Positions 1-8,107 of a stretch of DNA of 43,561 bases are shown piece after piece. The stretch's first letter is position 1. Every line of letters starts with the position of its first letter. The notes below the pieces were generated by a model. It was not told the origin of the DNA and searched no databases. It saw nothing but the letters and a program-made list of their open reading frames with translations. The DNA is taken from positions 1-43,561 of the forward strand of contig JABHCC010000029.1 in NCBI GenBank assembly GCA_018669475.1. The letters run 5' to 3'. This DNA is from Bacteroidota bacterium. Lineage in GTDB: Bacteria; Bacteroidota; Bacteroidia; Bacteroidales; UBA12481. Both the position numbers and the translations under genes were made by a program.

Positions 1-82
1 CAGCATTAGGCATAGAAAACGCCCATAATGAAAGACCGAAAATAAAGAATGTTGGTGTATACAAATAAATGAGCCGTATCAT
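1..82 (-). CDS. N-terminus of an exported protein, cut by the left edge
   Basis: Reading leftward from an ATG at 82-80 there are 27 open codons to the window edge, starting MIRLIYLYTPTFFIFG and continuing LSLWAFSMPNA. This is one basic residue, a long hydrophobic stretch and a small-residue region, which looks like a signal peptide. The start lies 49 bases after the stop of the CHAT gene on the same strand, so the two are probably co-transcribed. There is no recognisable Shine-Dalgarno, which is normal in Bacteroidota. The product cannot be named because only the leader is visible. It could also be a chance short ORF; the signal-like composition and operon position argue against that. Confidence 0.45.
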   Translation of the reverse strand, partial: MIRLIYLYTPTFFIFGLSLWAFSMPNA

Positions 83-131
83 TATGTGTATCTGCTTGTT
101 ATGGCGGTTTATCATTCGAGTCGTAATAAAC

Positions 132-3100
132 TCACGCTAGACTAATAATTAGAGGTAGAATTGCCAGAATGATAAACCATTCTGCATGTTTCTTCTGTAT
201 TCTTACTACTTCCATTTTGCCTACTGGAATATAGCATGCCCAGAGAGCTGGGTGGGCCAGATATCCTTTTGCTTCTGACAAATGTTTTAATTTGGCCTCG
301 CGCAGAGCATAATCGATCTCAGATCCTTCACTTAATTGGAGATAGAATTCACTCATAATATCAGCTGATACAGCATCGTGCGCCGGCCAAAGAGTTGACA
401 CCATACTCAAACAAGCTTTATAAGCAAAAGCTCGTGCCATACTGTAAACCCCCTCTCCAAGGTATGTTTTACCCAGACCACTTTGACATGAGCTTAGCAC
501 TACCAATCTGGCATTAAGATCCAGATTATATAACTCGTAAGGCAGTAATTTCCCATCCTTCAAATCAGACTCTGACTGTCTGAAAACAAGCATGGTCGAA
601 CTATCATTTTCTATATCAGCCTCCCCATGGAGAGCAAGGTGGACAACTCCGTAATCAGAAACATTCTTTTTGAAATTTGCTTCGGTTGCCTTACTCTCTC
701 TAAAGAATTTTCCGCGGAATAGTTTGGAGATTGATTTTAACTCTTTGTCTGAACCGCTTAATGCACTGTACTTCAAATCAGCAATCCCATGGCTACCGTA
801 TGCAAAACCAAGCACTTTGGATTTAGCAGAAGGGGCCTGATTTGTCTCATTTAATAACGAACCAGCACTAAAGCTGTAACTAATCGAATAATTATCAATC
901 AAATAACTTTGTGCAGAAAAATCCAGTGAGCGGTCATTTGTCTGTTTCGTAATAAAAGACTCAAAACTAAGTTTTGTTAACTCTCCATCAGGAATAATAA
1001 TAAGCTTCTCAACACTAAATGGTTTATATTGTTCTAAAACCGCTTTCAATAAAACCTTATAAATATATACGGAGCTTTCTATGTACTCCATGCTTGCATC
1101 CGCTTGCGTCAGTTTATTGATATCTGGAGCAGTAGTCTGCCTGATCGTATTTTCAATAGCCTTGTCCAAATTGGAATCACGCTCAACTCTCGTAAAAGAT
1201 TGATTCTCTCCATCAGTTGATAAAATGTAAATGGACTCTGCTCCATAAAAGAACTCAATTATTACAGTATTCCTATTATGCAGTGAAGTCTTGATATCAA
1301 CCCAGTCTGTTTTGTTTGCACCGAATTTTATGTTAAAAAAATCAGGATACTTATTTTCAAGTTGTAGAATTAAATCCTCTTTGTTTTCAGTGAGCTTCAA
1401 TATTTCATTATTGAAATCTAAACTGTGATCAGCATCACCTAACTGCTCCTGCGTAAAATATTCTATCCCATATTCTATTTCCTTAATTGCTTTTACCAGT
1501 GAATCTGAAACCAAAGCCTCCTCATAGGCATATTCATTTGCCAGATTATCGAGCAGATATCTGTACCTGTTCTTATCAAAAAATTGAAAGACATCACCAA
1601 TATTAAACGAACTCCCGGATTGCATATTTATATCATAGGCAATACCAATAGCTTTCTCGTAAATTGGGTGCACTTTACTTCCCAACATAAGCTTTGATTC
1701 CTCTATCAACAATGAACTCCAGGTATGGTCAATCAATAAATCACAAAGTTGCAAACATTCAAACGCAAGAATATAATTATCCATACATTCCTCTGTTATT
1801 ATAGACTTGGCAGTCAATGCATTTGCCTTATTTTCAAGTATATTGATGATGTCTTTATTTGTCATGACCTGATCCAGGACGGGATTAAAACGGTAATCTT
1901 GTTTTGAGAATGAAATAGAACCCGAAACAAGAGCTTTCTGAAAATAAAGTAATGCTGAATCAATACTTCCATTTAATAAGTGACACGATCCAATAGTATT
2001 ATAAGTTGTTGCGATTTCTCTATGACCACCTCCCTCATCTAAAATTCTTGCTTTAAGGCTTTTATGATAGTACCCCAAGGCCTCCTGGCTTTTTCCCAGT
2101 CCCTCGAGAATACCCCCCTTGTATAAATACGTATCTGGCAATTCATGACTCAAGCGCGGTTTCCCTTCAAGAAAATCAAAGACTTGATCACATAACTTCT
2201 CTGCCGCTTCAAGTTGACCCAATTTAGTTAACACAACTATCTGATTATTATAAAAAGTAGCTAATTCTGTTTCTTTACCACTTATTCTCAAATTCAAGGA
2301 AACAGCAGAATCAATAAAGATCCTGGCTGATTCAAATTGTTCTGAATCAAAATAAATATTTCCCAGACATGAGAAGGCGAGGCTTTTGAAATCATCCCTG
2401 TTAACATTTGATGCCAGGTCAAGCAAACCTTTACCATAAATCACGGCTTTAGCATAATCTCCCTTATCTCTGTTATTACAAGTTAAACAGTACAAATTCT
2501 GAAGTTGAGCTACAGGATTATCCCTTGGTTTAGCAGAGGTAATCTTCTGGGATTGGATATAATGATCTTCAGCAACAAGGTAGTTCCTATGTAATACACG
2601 ATATACTTCCCCGAGATAATGATGAATTTGGGATAAAGTTTTGTCAGTTTCTTCAAGATTCTCCTGATAATACACCAAGGACTGATTTAAATGATGCACT
2701 GCTGAATCAGCGTAGTAATAAGCTGGGTACTCTAGGCTCTCCACGGGGAAATTGCCTATGTACAGATAACATTGACCAAGTAAAAGATTTGTTTGTGCGA
2801 AGAGTATCTGACAATGGGTTGAATCATGAAGGGAAGTAGCATGAAGTGCCTGTTTTAGGAAATCTACAGCCATCATTTCTTCATCAATCATGTAATAACA
2901 ATAGGCAATTCTATTTTGAACATAATGACGTTGATGAGGAATTCCAATTTCCTCAATGGTCGACAAGTAAAACTTTATAGCTTGCTGAAAATCTGATTCT
3001 GTATTTTCCAGGGAATCACCAATTGCAAAACTTTCAATATTCATTAGTGTGCTTTTAAGCTGTTCAATACAGGATAATGACTCACTTACAGTAACATTCT

Positions 3101-3197
3101 GACTCTCTTCTGTCTCAGCATCTTCATGTGAACTAGAGCAATGAAACAAGACAAAACTTAGAACGAAAAGAACTACTATTTTTGATCCGCTTTTCAT
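132..3197 (-). CDS. TPR-repeat CHAT-domain lipoprotein (caspase-like peptidase)
   Basis: This 1021-residue protein begins with a hydrophobic leader ending LFHCSSS, probably a lipoprotein signal although His before the Cys is unusual. Residues about 70-480 are helical tetratricopeptide-like repeats. The C-terminal third (about 690-1000) is a CHAT domain, a clan CD cysteine peptidase fold related to caspases and separases. The catalytic pair is visible: His857 in HLALHG and Cys904 in LSSCQSG. A last hydrophobic segment (WFIILAILPLIISLA) closes the protein, so it may be held in a membrane at both ends. CHAT proteins with TPRs usually cleave a specific partner, but the substrate cannot be told here. 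The next gene downstream is an exported protein cut by the window edge. Divergent from the outer-membrane protein gene at 3369. Confidence 0.85.
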   Translation of the reverse strand: MKSGSKIVVLFVLSFVLFHCSSSHEDAETEESQNVTVSESLSCIEQLKSTLMNIESFAIGDSLENTESDFQQAIKFYLSTIEEIGIPHQRHYVQNRIAYCYYMIDEEMMAVDFLKQALHATSLHDSTHCQILFAQTNLLLGQCYLYIGNFPVESLEYPAYYYADSAVHHLNQSLVYYQENLEETDKTLSQIHHYLGEVYRVLHRNYLVAEDHYIQSQKITSAKPRDNPVAQLQNLYCLTCNNRDKGDYAKAVIYGKGLLDLASNVNRDDFKSLAFSCLGNIYFDSEQFESARIFIDSAVSLNLRISGKETELATFYNNQIVVLTKLGQLEAAEKLCDQVFDFLEGKPRLSHELPDTYLYKGGILEGLGKSQEALGYYHKSLKARILDEGGGHREIATTYNTIGSCHLLNGSIDSALLYFQKALVSGSISFSKQDYRFNPVLDQVMTNKDIINILENKANALTAKSIITEECMDNYILAFECLQLCDLLIDHTWSSLLIEESKLMLGSKVHPIYEKAIGIAYDINMQSGSSFNIGDVFQFFDKNRYRYLLDNLANEYAYEEALVSDSLVKAIKEIEYGIEYFTQEQLGDADHSLDFNNEILKLTENKEDLILQLENKYPDFFNIKFGANKTDWVDIKTSLHNRNTVIIEFFYGAESIYILSTDGENQSFTRVERDSNLDKAIENTIRQTTAPDINKLTQADASMEYIESSVYIYKVLLKAVLEQYKPFSVEKLIIIPDGELTKLSFESFITKQTNDRSLDFSAQSYLIDNYSISYSFSAGSLLNETNQAPSAKSKVLGFAYGSHGIADLKYSALSGSDKELKSISKLFRGKFFRESKATEANFKKNVSDYGVVHLALHGEADIENDSSTMLVFRQSESDLKDGKLLPYELYNLDLNARLVVLSSCQSGLGKTYLGEGVYSMARAFAYKACLSMVSTLWPAHDAVSADIMSEFYLQLSEGSEIDYALREAKLKHLSEAKGYLAHPALWACYIPVGKMEVVRIQKKHAEWFIILAILPLIISLA

Positions 3198-3253
3198 TCT
3201 AATAAGTTACTGTTTATTGACTTCACGTCCAATTTTATTATCGAACATCATGT

Positions 3254-3271
3254 TTCTCAATGAGAATCATT
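3254..3271. promoter_or_regulatory. Palindrome with Fur-box-like core between divergent genes
   Basis: TTCTCA and TGAGAA form perfect 6-bp arms around one base at 3254-3266. The overlapping stretch AATGAGAATCATT (3259-3271) matches the central part of the classical Fur box at 12 of 13 positions, but the outer bases do not match. It lies between the CHAT gene and the outer-membrane protein gene, where a regulator could act on both. The assignment to Fur is inference. Confidence 0.25.
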
Positions 3272-3368
3272 TGGTATATAGTCTTGACAAGCCAAAGTTG
3301 AATAGCAATGATCCTGTTTAAACGATTTTGGATCGATTTTTGTGCGTTATTATAACAACCCGAGCGCT

Positions 3369-4013
3369 ATGAAAAAAATATCTTTATTTCTTATTGCCAT
3401 ATTATTTATGGCATCCGGGCTTAATGCCCAAACTCTTATCAAGATAGGAGAAGAAACAAAATCAATCACCACTGGCAAGAGAATGAAATCGGGTTTTGAT
3501 GGTTATTTTAATATCACAGATATGGGCCTGATGATCGGTTCAACTGACAATTCCAGAGTGGCGCCCTTTTCATTCATCACCACGAATGGTTTGCATTTAA
3601 CTGAGCAATTCTCAGCAGGCTTAGGAGTGGGTGTGGAATTCCCAGCAGGGTCATATATGCCAATAGTTATTGATTTAAGATATTACATCCGAAACACTGC
3701 TTTTTCACCTTTCCTTTCAATATATGGTGGCTATGCACTCCCTCTGGATGATGATAATGGATACTATGGCGGATCCACAGCCTGGGATACTGATGGTCTG
3801 GATAGCTATTATGAATACACCCCTTATGAAGCGCAAGGTGGCTTTATCCTCAATCCCGGATTTGGAATCCGGAGTCTGGTTGGAGATGACTTTGGAGTCA
3901 TCTTTTCAGTTGGATATAGATTTCAACGACTTTACTACAAGGCAGATAAAGATCGGCAAATGATTGCTGACTACAACCGTCTTACACTAAAAGTTGGTAT
4001 TACATTCAGATAG
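3369..4013 (+). CDS. Outer-membrane beta-barrel protein (hypothetical porin-like)
   Basis: A 214-residue protein with a clear signal peptide (MKKISLFLIAILF, cleavage likely after ASGLNAQ). The start at 3369 is preferred over an in-frame codon at 3342 because the upstream nine residues would sit in front of the signal peptide. The mature part is rich in Gly, Tyr and alternating hydrophobics and ends LKVGITFR, the pattern of a small beta-barrel of about eight strands. It has phrases such as LGVGVEFP, GGYALPL and VGYRFQR typical of barrel strands. No enzymatic motif is seen. The next gene follows after 19 bases and probably shares the transcript. Confidence 0.7.
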   Translation: MKKISLFLIAILFMASGLNAQTLIKIGEETKSITTGKRMKSGFDGYFNITDMGLMIGSTDNSRVAPFSFITTNGLHLTEQFSAGLGVGVEFPAGSYMPIVIDLRYYIRNTAFSPFLSIYGGYALPLDDDNGYYGGSTAWDTDGLDSYYEYTPYEAQGGFILNPGFGIRSLVGDDFGVIFSVGYRFQRLYYKADKDRQMIADYNRLTLKVGITFR

Positions 4014-4032
4014 AAAAGCAAAAACTAGTATC

Positions 4033-5304
4033 ATGAAAAAATATATAATCTATCCGACCATTCTGGTAATTGCACTCATTTCCTCCTGTGAAGACCGTGT
4101 CACAGAGATCTTTACCGGCAACAGCCCAATTTACATGAGCTATGAAGATCTCAGACAATCAATTAAACAAGTTGAAGCCCGTGATTTAGACGATCCGGGA
4201 AAATTATACTTTAAGGATAATTACATCTTTATTGTTGAAGAGATGCAGGGCCTTCATATAATTGACAATGCTGAGCCCCGGAATCCTGTCAATATTTCAT
4301 TCATTGAGATTCCTGGTATAGCAGATCTGGCTGTCAAAGGGAATATTCTGTATACCGATAGTTATATTGATTTGGTAGCTCTGGACATTTCAGATCTCTC
4401 TAACATTCATGAGCTTAGCAGAGTTGAAAATATTCTCCCCTATACTATTCCACGATTTAATGAACAATACCCCGTAGCTATGGTCGATGAAGATAAAGGT
4501 GTGGTAGCGGAATGGGAGATCAAAAAGGTAAAACAAAAGATTGAAAACAGCTATTATCCTGTTTACCGAGGCGGCTGGAACGTTATGGCAGAAGATTCAG
4601 GTGGAAAAGTTTCTGGTGGAGGCGGTGTGAGTGCCAATGGAATTGGAGTTGGAGGCTCAATGGCACGCTTCGGAATATCTGAAAATACTTTATTTGCTAT
4701 TGACAACACCACTCTGCATATCTTTTCGATATCAGATGGAGAGAATCCTGAATTTCGAAATGATTTCTCTGTGGGTTGGGGTATAGAAACCTTATTTATT
4801 CTTGGCAAGAACATGTTTCTTGGAAGTCAGAACGGAATGCGAATTTATGATATCTCAGTGCCTAATTCTCCAATGTACATTAGTGACTTCTGGCATGCCA
4901 CAGGTTGCGATCCGGTAGTGGTTCAGGATGATCTTGCTTATATCACGCTACGAGGTGGTAATACCTGTGGAAATGAAGTTAATCAGCTGATCGTGGTTTC
5001 AATAAAAGAGATTGCTGAACCTGAAGAACTTAAGGCTTACCCGATGGAAGGCCCTTATGGCTTAGGTATTGATGGATCAACACTTTTCATTTGCGACGGC
5101 GATGCTGGCCTGAAAGTATTTGATGTAACTGATCCTCTTGCAATTACCGACCATCAGCTGGCCATATTTCCTGATATCTTCGGATATGATGTAATCCCTG
5201 TCAAAGATGTCCTGCTGATGATCGGTGATGATGGTCTGTATCAATATGACTATTCAGATGTAACAGACATAAAACTGTTAAGTAAAATAGAAGTCAGAAA
5301 TTAG
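4033..5304 (+). CDS. LVIVD-repeat beta-propeller lipoprotein
   Basis: A 423-residue protein with a lipoprotein signal (ILVIALISSC, lipidated Cys at residue 19 or so). The start at 4033 gives the signal peptide directly; the in-frame codon at 3994 overlaps the upstream gene and would add a charged stretch. The body repeats a motif of the form 'xxLYxxDNxGLHIIDIxDPxNP', for example GLHIIDNAEPRNP, LVALDISDL, GMRIYDISVPNSP and GLKVFDVTDP. These are LVIVD repeats that fold as a beta-propeller on the cell surface. Such proteins accompany outer-membrane proteins in Bacteroidota and their role is unknown. Convergent with the slipin gene, with only 4 bases between stops. Confidence 0.75.
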   Translation: MKKYIIYPTILVIALISSCEDRVTEIFTGNSPIYMSYEDLRQSIKQVEARDLDDPGKLYFKDNYIFIVEEMQGLHIIDNAEPRNPVNISFIEIPGIADLAVKGNILYTDSYIDLVALDISDLSNIHELSRVENILPYTIPRFNEQYPVAMVDEDKGVVAEWEIKKVKQKIENSYYPVYRGGWNVMAEDSGGKVSGGGGVSANGIGVGGSMARFGISENTLFAIDNTTLHIFSISDGENPEFRNDFSVGWGIETLFILGKNMFLGSQNGMRIYDISVPNSPMYISDFWHATGCDPVVVQDDLAYITLRGGNTCGNEVNQLIVVSIKEIAEPEELKAYPMEGPYGLGIDGSTLFICDGDAGLKVFDVTDPLAITDHQLAIFPDIFGYDVIPVKDVLLMIGDDGLYQYDYSDVTDIKLLSKIEVRN

Positions 5305-5308
5305 TTTC

Positions 5309-6190
5309 TTACTGGCTCTCTTTCTCCTGACCCTGGTTAGCAAGTGCTGCTAGTCCGCCAATTGCACCCAGATTCATAGTGTCAAGTGCAGAACTGGGGA
5401 CGATAACCATTGATCCTTTTTCTTTTAATCCTTCAAAAAGCATGTTCATGCCCCTAAGATGCAGTGCCACAGGATTATCCCTGTATTGCTGACTGGCTAT
5501 TGAGAATTTTTCTGCGATTTCGGTTTCTGCCGTTCCAAGAATTACTCTGGCTTGTCTCTCTCTTTCAGCCTGAGCCTGCTTACTCATGGCATCAGCCAGG
5601 GATTTAGGAATAATAATATCCTTAATACCAACAGTTTGACAAGTTATCCCCCAGGGATTTGTATGTTCATCAAGTGCCTTTTGTAATTCTAAGGCAATCG
5701 CTTCACGATCCTGTAGAAGATCAGCTAACTCGTGTTTTCCAATAATATCCCTGAGTCCTGTTTGCGCAATGTAAAAAATGGCTTTCTTATACTCCTGAAC
5801 CTCCAAAGCTGCTTTTTCAACATCCCATACTGTCCAGTAAACAACAGCATCAACATTTACCGGAACTGTATCCTTGGTTAATGTCTCCTCTGCAGTAAAA
5901 TCAGTTACTCGTACACGCTGGTCAATGAAATTGTCAACGCGATCAAGTATCGGAATAATCATAAATAGTCCTGGCCCCCTCAATCCCACAAATCTACCCA
6001 TACGCAGAACAACTGCCTTCTCCCATTGATCAGCAATGTGAATAGCTGAGGACACTAACAACGACAGGATAATCCCACCGATCATAAATACAAGTGAGAT
6101 AATCTCAAAATAAAATGCTGCGACTAAAATACCAACCATAACAACTAAGATGGTTGCTGATACCGGGTTCCAAAAATTTTTCGTTTTCAT
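5309..6190 (-). CDS. Slipin/stomatin-like SPFH (Band 7) membrane protein
   Basis: A 293-residue protein with an N-terminal pair of hydrophobic segments (residues about 10-50), followed by an SPFH/Band 7 domain. Family signatures are RMGRFVGLRGPGLF, IIPILDRVDNFIDQR and the Ala/Glu/Gln-rich coiled segment AMSKQAQAERERQARVILG. The length fits bacterial slipins. Members oligomerise in the membrane and organise membrane microdomains or control proteases; many are partnered with an NfeD protein, but no nfeD gene is next to it. It is translated from the same transcript as the GntR regulator, 4 bases downstream of its stop, which suggests the regulator controls membrane-stress expression of slipin. 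Confidence 0.9.
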   Translation of the reverse strand: MKTKNFWNPVSATILVVMVGILVAAFYFEIISLVFMIGGIILSLLVSSAIHIADQWEKAVVLRMGRFVGLRGPGLFMIIPILDRVDNFIDQRVRVTDFTAEETLTKDTVPVNVDAVVYWTVWDVEKAALEVQEYKKAIFYIAQTGLRDIIGKHELADLLQDREAIALELQKALDEHTNPWGITCQTVGIKDIIIPKSLADAMSKQAQAERERQARVILGTAETEIAEKFSIASQQYRDNPVALHLRGMNMLFEGLKEKGSMVIVPSSALDTMNLGAIGGLAALANQGQEKESQ

Positions 6191-6194
6191 GGTT

Positions 6195-6557
6195 CTAATT
6201 TTTCAATTCGTTGATTAGGTCTTCCTTAGTGAATCCATAGCTGAATGCAATAGTCGTAAACTCCTGGGTAATTGCCTGGAGTTTTTGTTTTCGCTCCTTA
6301 TCGGATAACTCAATAACCGTTCTGTTAATAAAAGTCCCAGTGCCCTGCTGAGTCTCCAGCACCTGCTGAATCTCCAACTCTTTGTAAGCTTTTGACACTG
6401 TATTCAAATTCACCTTGAGATCAACGGCCAAACCTCGTACAGTGGGTAGCTGCTCACCTACCTTTAGACGGCCTGAGGCGATCCCAAACTTGATTTGATC
6501 AATGATCTGCCGGTAATAAGGAATTCCGGCTTTGGGGTCTAACACAAACTTAATCAT
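6195..6557 (-). CDS. GntR-family transcriptional regulator, YtrA subfamily
   Basis: A 120-residue protein with the winged-helix GntR domain in residues about 5-75. Typical phrases are GIASGRLKVGEQLPTVRGLA, VNLNTVSKAYKELE and QQGTGTFI. Only about 45 residues follow, far too few for a FadR, HutC or MocR effector domain, which places it in the short YtrA type that dimerises through two helices. These usually sit first in an operon encoding a transporter or membrane protein and repress it. Here the downstream gene is slipin instead of an ABC transporter. A tandem 16-bp repeat lies directly in front of the start codon. Confidence 0.9.
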   Translation of the reverse strand: MIKFVLDPKAGIPYYRQIIDQIKFGIASGRLKVGEQLPTVRGLAVDLKVNLNTVSKAYKELEIQQVLETQQGTGTFINRTVIELSDKERKQKLQAITQEFTTIAFSYGFTKEDLINELKN

Positions 6558-6560
6558 AAT

Positions 6561-6592
6561 GTATTAGTGTTTTAGTGTATTAGTATTCTAGT
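6561..6592. promoter_or_regulatory. Tandem 16-bp repeat, candidate GntR/YtrA operator
   Basis: GTATTAGTGTTTTAGT (6561-6576) is followed at once by GTATTAGTATTCTAGT (6577-6592); 14 of 16 bases agree. It starts 4 bases upstream of the regulator's ATG and covers the expected transcription start of the promoter at 6594-6625. That position suits autorepression. Binding is inferred, not shown. Confidence 0.6.
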
Positions 6593-6593
6593 A

Positions 6594-6625
6594 CAATATT
6601 ACAATAAAACATTAAGACAGCCAAA
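6594..6625 (-). promoter_or_regulatory. Bacteroidota-type promoter for the GntR-slipin operon
   Basis: On the minus strand TTTG (6622-6625) is separated by 20 bases from TAATATTG (6594-6601). This matches the Bacteroidota sigma-ABfr pattern, TTTG then TAnnTTTG, with one mismatch in the -7 box. The predicted start falls at about 6587, inside the tandem repeat. Confidence 0.55.
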
Positions 6626-6715
6626 TTTCATGTTAGAATATTCATGCATATATTTATGACATGATCCTCTAAAGCATAATTATCAAACTTTATATTCAAT
6701 AAAAGATGATCCATT

Positions 6716-6749
6716 AAGCTTGAGAGAAACAAAAGTGAGCAAGCTTTTT
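6716..6749. other. Intergenic hairpin and AT palindrome between slipin operon and cytochrome operon
   Basis: The gene-free stretch 6558-6907 holds the operator and promoter of the GntR operon and the cytochrome promoter. In between, AAGCTTG (6716-6722) and CAAGCTT (6740-6746) form a 7-bp stem with a 17-base loop followed by TTT, and AAATAAAT/ATTTATTT arms (6813-6829) form a perfect AT palindrome. The hairpin is weak as a terminator and no plus-strand gene precedes it. Nothing else is seen there. Confidence 0.3.
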
Positions 6750-6869
6750 GTTAAATAATTCACAAAAATGATAGTACACTCTTCCAGTATCCCCTAAACG
6801 AGTAGCCTTAACAAATAAATAATTTATTTAAAATCATTCCAAGTTACTGAGTGTCGGATCGTTGGCAAT

Positions 6870-6887
6870 TATTCATATATTTGAATA
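6870..6887 (+). promoter_or_regulatory. Palindrome overlapping the -7 box of the cytochrome operon
   Basis: TATTCA (6870-6875) and TGAATA (6882-6887) are perfect inverted arms around TATATT. The stretch TATATTTG (6876-6883) is a perfect TAnnTTTG -7 box, 24 bases before the cytochrome ATG, though no good -33 TTTG is found at the usual distance. An operator overlapping the promoter is plausible; the regulator is unknown. Confidence 0.4.
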
Positions 6888-6907
6888 TATAGTTAAACAT
6901 ATAAGGT

Positions 6908-7351
6908 ATGCCGAAACACATCAGAAGATTACTCCTCCTTTTTGCTGTTCTGATTACCTTGTTTATTATTGTCCGACAAGTACTGATTCCTGACTCATTC
7001 GGGCAATTCGGACACTACAGGGGATTAGCTCTGGAGGAAAACAAAGCGCATGTAGCAAGATATGTAGGCACAGATATCTGTGCTGAATGTCATTGGGAAA
7101 CGATGGAACTCAAAACTGCAGATATGCATGCTGAAATTTCATGTGAGACTTGTCACGGGCCGGGTTGGAAACATATTGAAGAACCTGAACAAGGACAACT
7201 TACAATACCCGAAGGCAGAGAGTTCTGTGGCACCTGTCATTCTCGTAACCCTGCCAGGTCTGCCAGCTTAATTGCTCAGGTTAATCTGTCAGACCATAAT
7301 ATTGAAACAAATTGTTCAGAATGTCATAATCCCCATGCGCCATGGAATTAA
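6908..7351 (+). CDS. Membrane-anchored tetraheme cytochrome c
   Basis: A 147-residue protein with an N-terminal hydrophobic anchor (residues 8-28) and four CXXCH heme c sites: C58-C61-H62, C79-C82-H83, C107-C110-H111 and C136-C139-H140. Eight His in total are available, enough for mostly bis-His ligation. It would sit on the periplasmic face of the inner membrane. It resembles the small multiheme cytochromes that carry electrons between an NrfD-type quinol module and a terminal partner. The Fe-S subunit begins inside its 3' end with a 10-base overlap, so translation is coupled. No cytochrome maturation gene is in the window. Confidence 0.88.
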   Translation: MPKHIRRLLLLFAVLITLFIIVRQVLIPDSFGQFGHYRGLALEENKAHVARYVGTDICAECHWETMELKTADMHAEISCETCHGPGWKHIEEPEQGQLTIPEGREFCGTCHSRNPARSASLIAQVNLSDHNIETNCSECHNPHAPWN

Positions 7352-8106
7352 AAAACAAGAAGAACAGAAGAGATTTTCTCAAAAATGGAGCCCTCCTCAC
7401 GGGAGGAATGCTAATTGCGAGCGGGATGAAACCATTCTCTGCCTTGGTTTATGCTACAAATCATAATGAAGACGCAGAGCACTGGTACGGCATGGCCATT
7501 GACATTGAGAAATGCATTGGCTGCGGCAATTGCGCTAAAGCTTGCAAAATAGAAAATGACGTGCCAGAAGAACCTTTCTTCTTCCGGACATGGGTCGAGC
7601 AATACACAATTCTTAATGATGGAAGTAAAATCATAACTTCTGAAAACGGAGGACTAAATGGAGCTAGCCAGGATTACACTCCAGATGAAATCTTTAAATC
7701 CTTTTTTGTTCCGAAAATGTGTAACCATTGCACAAACTCACCATGCACTCAGGTGTGCCCCGTAGGTGCAACTTTTGAAAGTCCTGAAGGTGTTGCTTTG
7801 GTCGATTCTACATATTGTATTGGCTGCAGATATTGTGTTCAGGCCTGCCCGTACGGTTGCAGATACATTCACCCAAAAACAAAAATTGCGGATAAATGCA
7901 CTCTTTGTTACCATCGCATAACTAATGGGCAAGTACCTGCTTGCCAAGAAGTTTGTCCAACGAATGCCAAAATATTTGGTGATCTGAATGACAGAAGCTC
8001 TGAATTAGTTCAATTCATAAAGAAGCATGATTGGCAAATTCTTAAGCCTCATATGAATACTAAACCAAAAGTAGTTTATAACGCTTTATCAGGGGAGGTT
8101 AACTGA
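7342..8106 (+). CDS. Tat-exported four-cluster ferredoxin subunit (NrfC/PsrB-like)
   Basis: A 254-residue protein starting with a Tat signal (NRRDFLKNG, then a hydrophobic stretch). Four Cys groups typical of NrfC/PsrB/DmsB subunits follow: CIGCGNCAKAC, CNHCTNSPCTQVC, CIGCRYCVQAC and CTLCYHRITNGQVPACQEVC, each ending in a PxxA-like turn. They should bind four [4Fe-4S] clusters and pass electrons from the NrfD quinol site to the cytochrome. The Tat signal implies the folded subunit works outside the inner membrane. It overlaps the cytochrome gene by 10 bases and ends one base before the nrfD-like gene. These subunits normally pair with a molybdopterin enzyme, which is absent here. Confidence 0.92.
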   Translation: MELKNKKNRRDFLKNGALLTGGMLIASGMKPFSALVYATNHNEDAEHWYGMAIDIEKCIGCGNCAKACKIENDVPEEPFFFRTWVEQYTILNDGSKIITSENGGLNGASQDYTPDEIFKSFFVPKMCNHCTNSPCTQVCPVGATFESPEGVALVDSTYCIGCRYCVQACPYGCRYIHPKTKIADKCTLCYHRITNGQVPACQEVCPTNAKIFGDLNDRSSELVQFIKKHDWQILKPHMNTKPKVVYNALSGEVN

Positions 8107-8107
8107 T

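Noticed and set aside
4563-4814. A reverse open frame inside the LVIVD lipoprotein gene
   Set aside because: Pro-rich translation is the complement of a Gly-rich stretch; no independent support.
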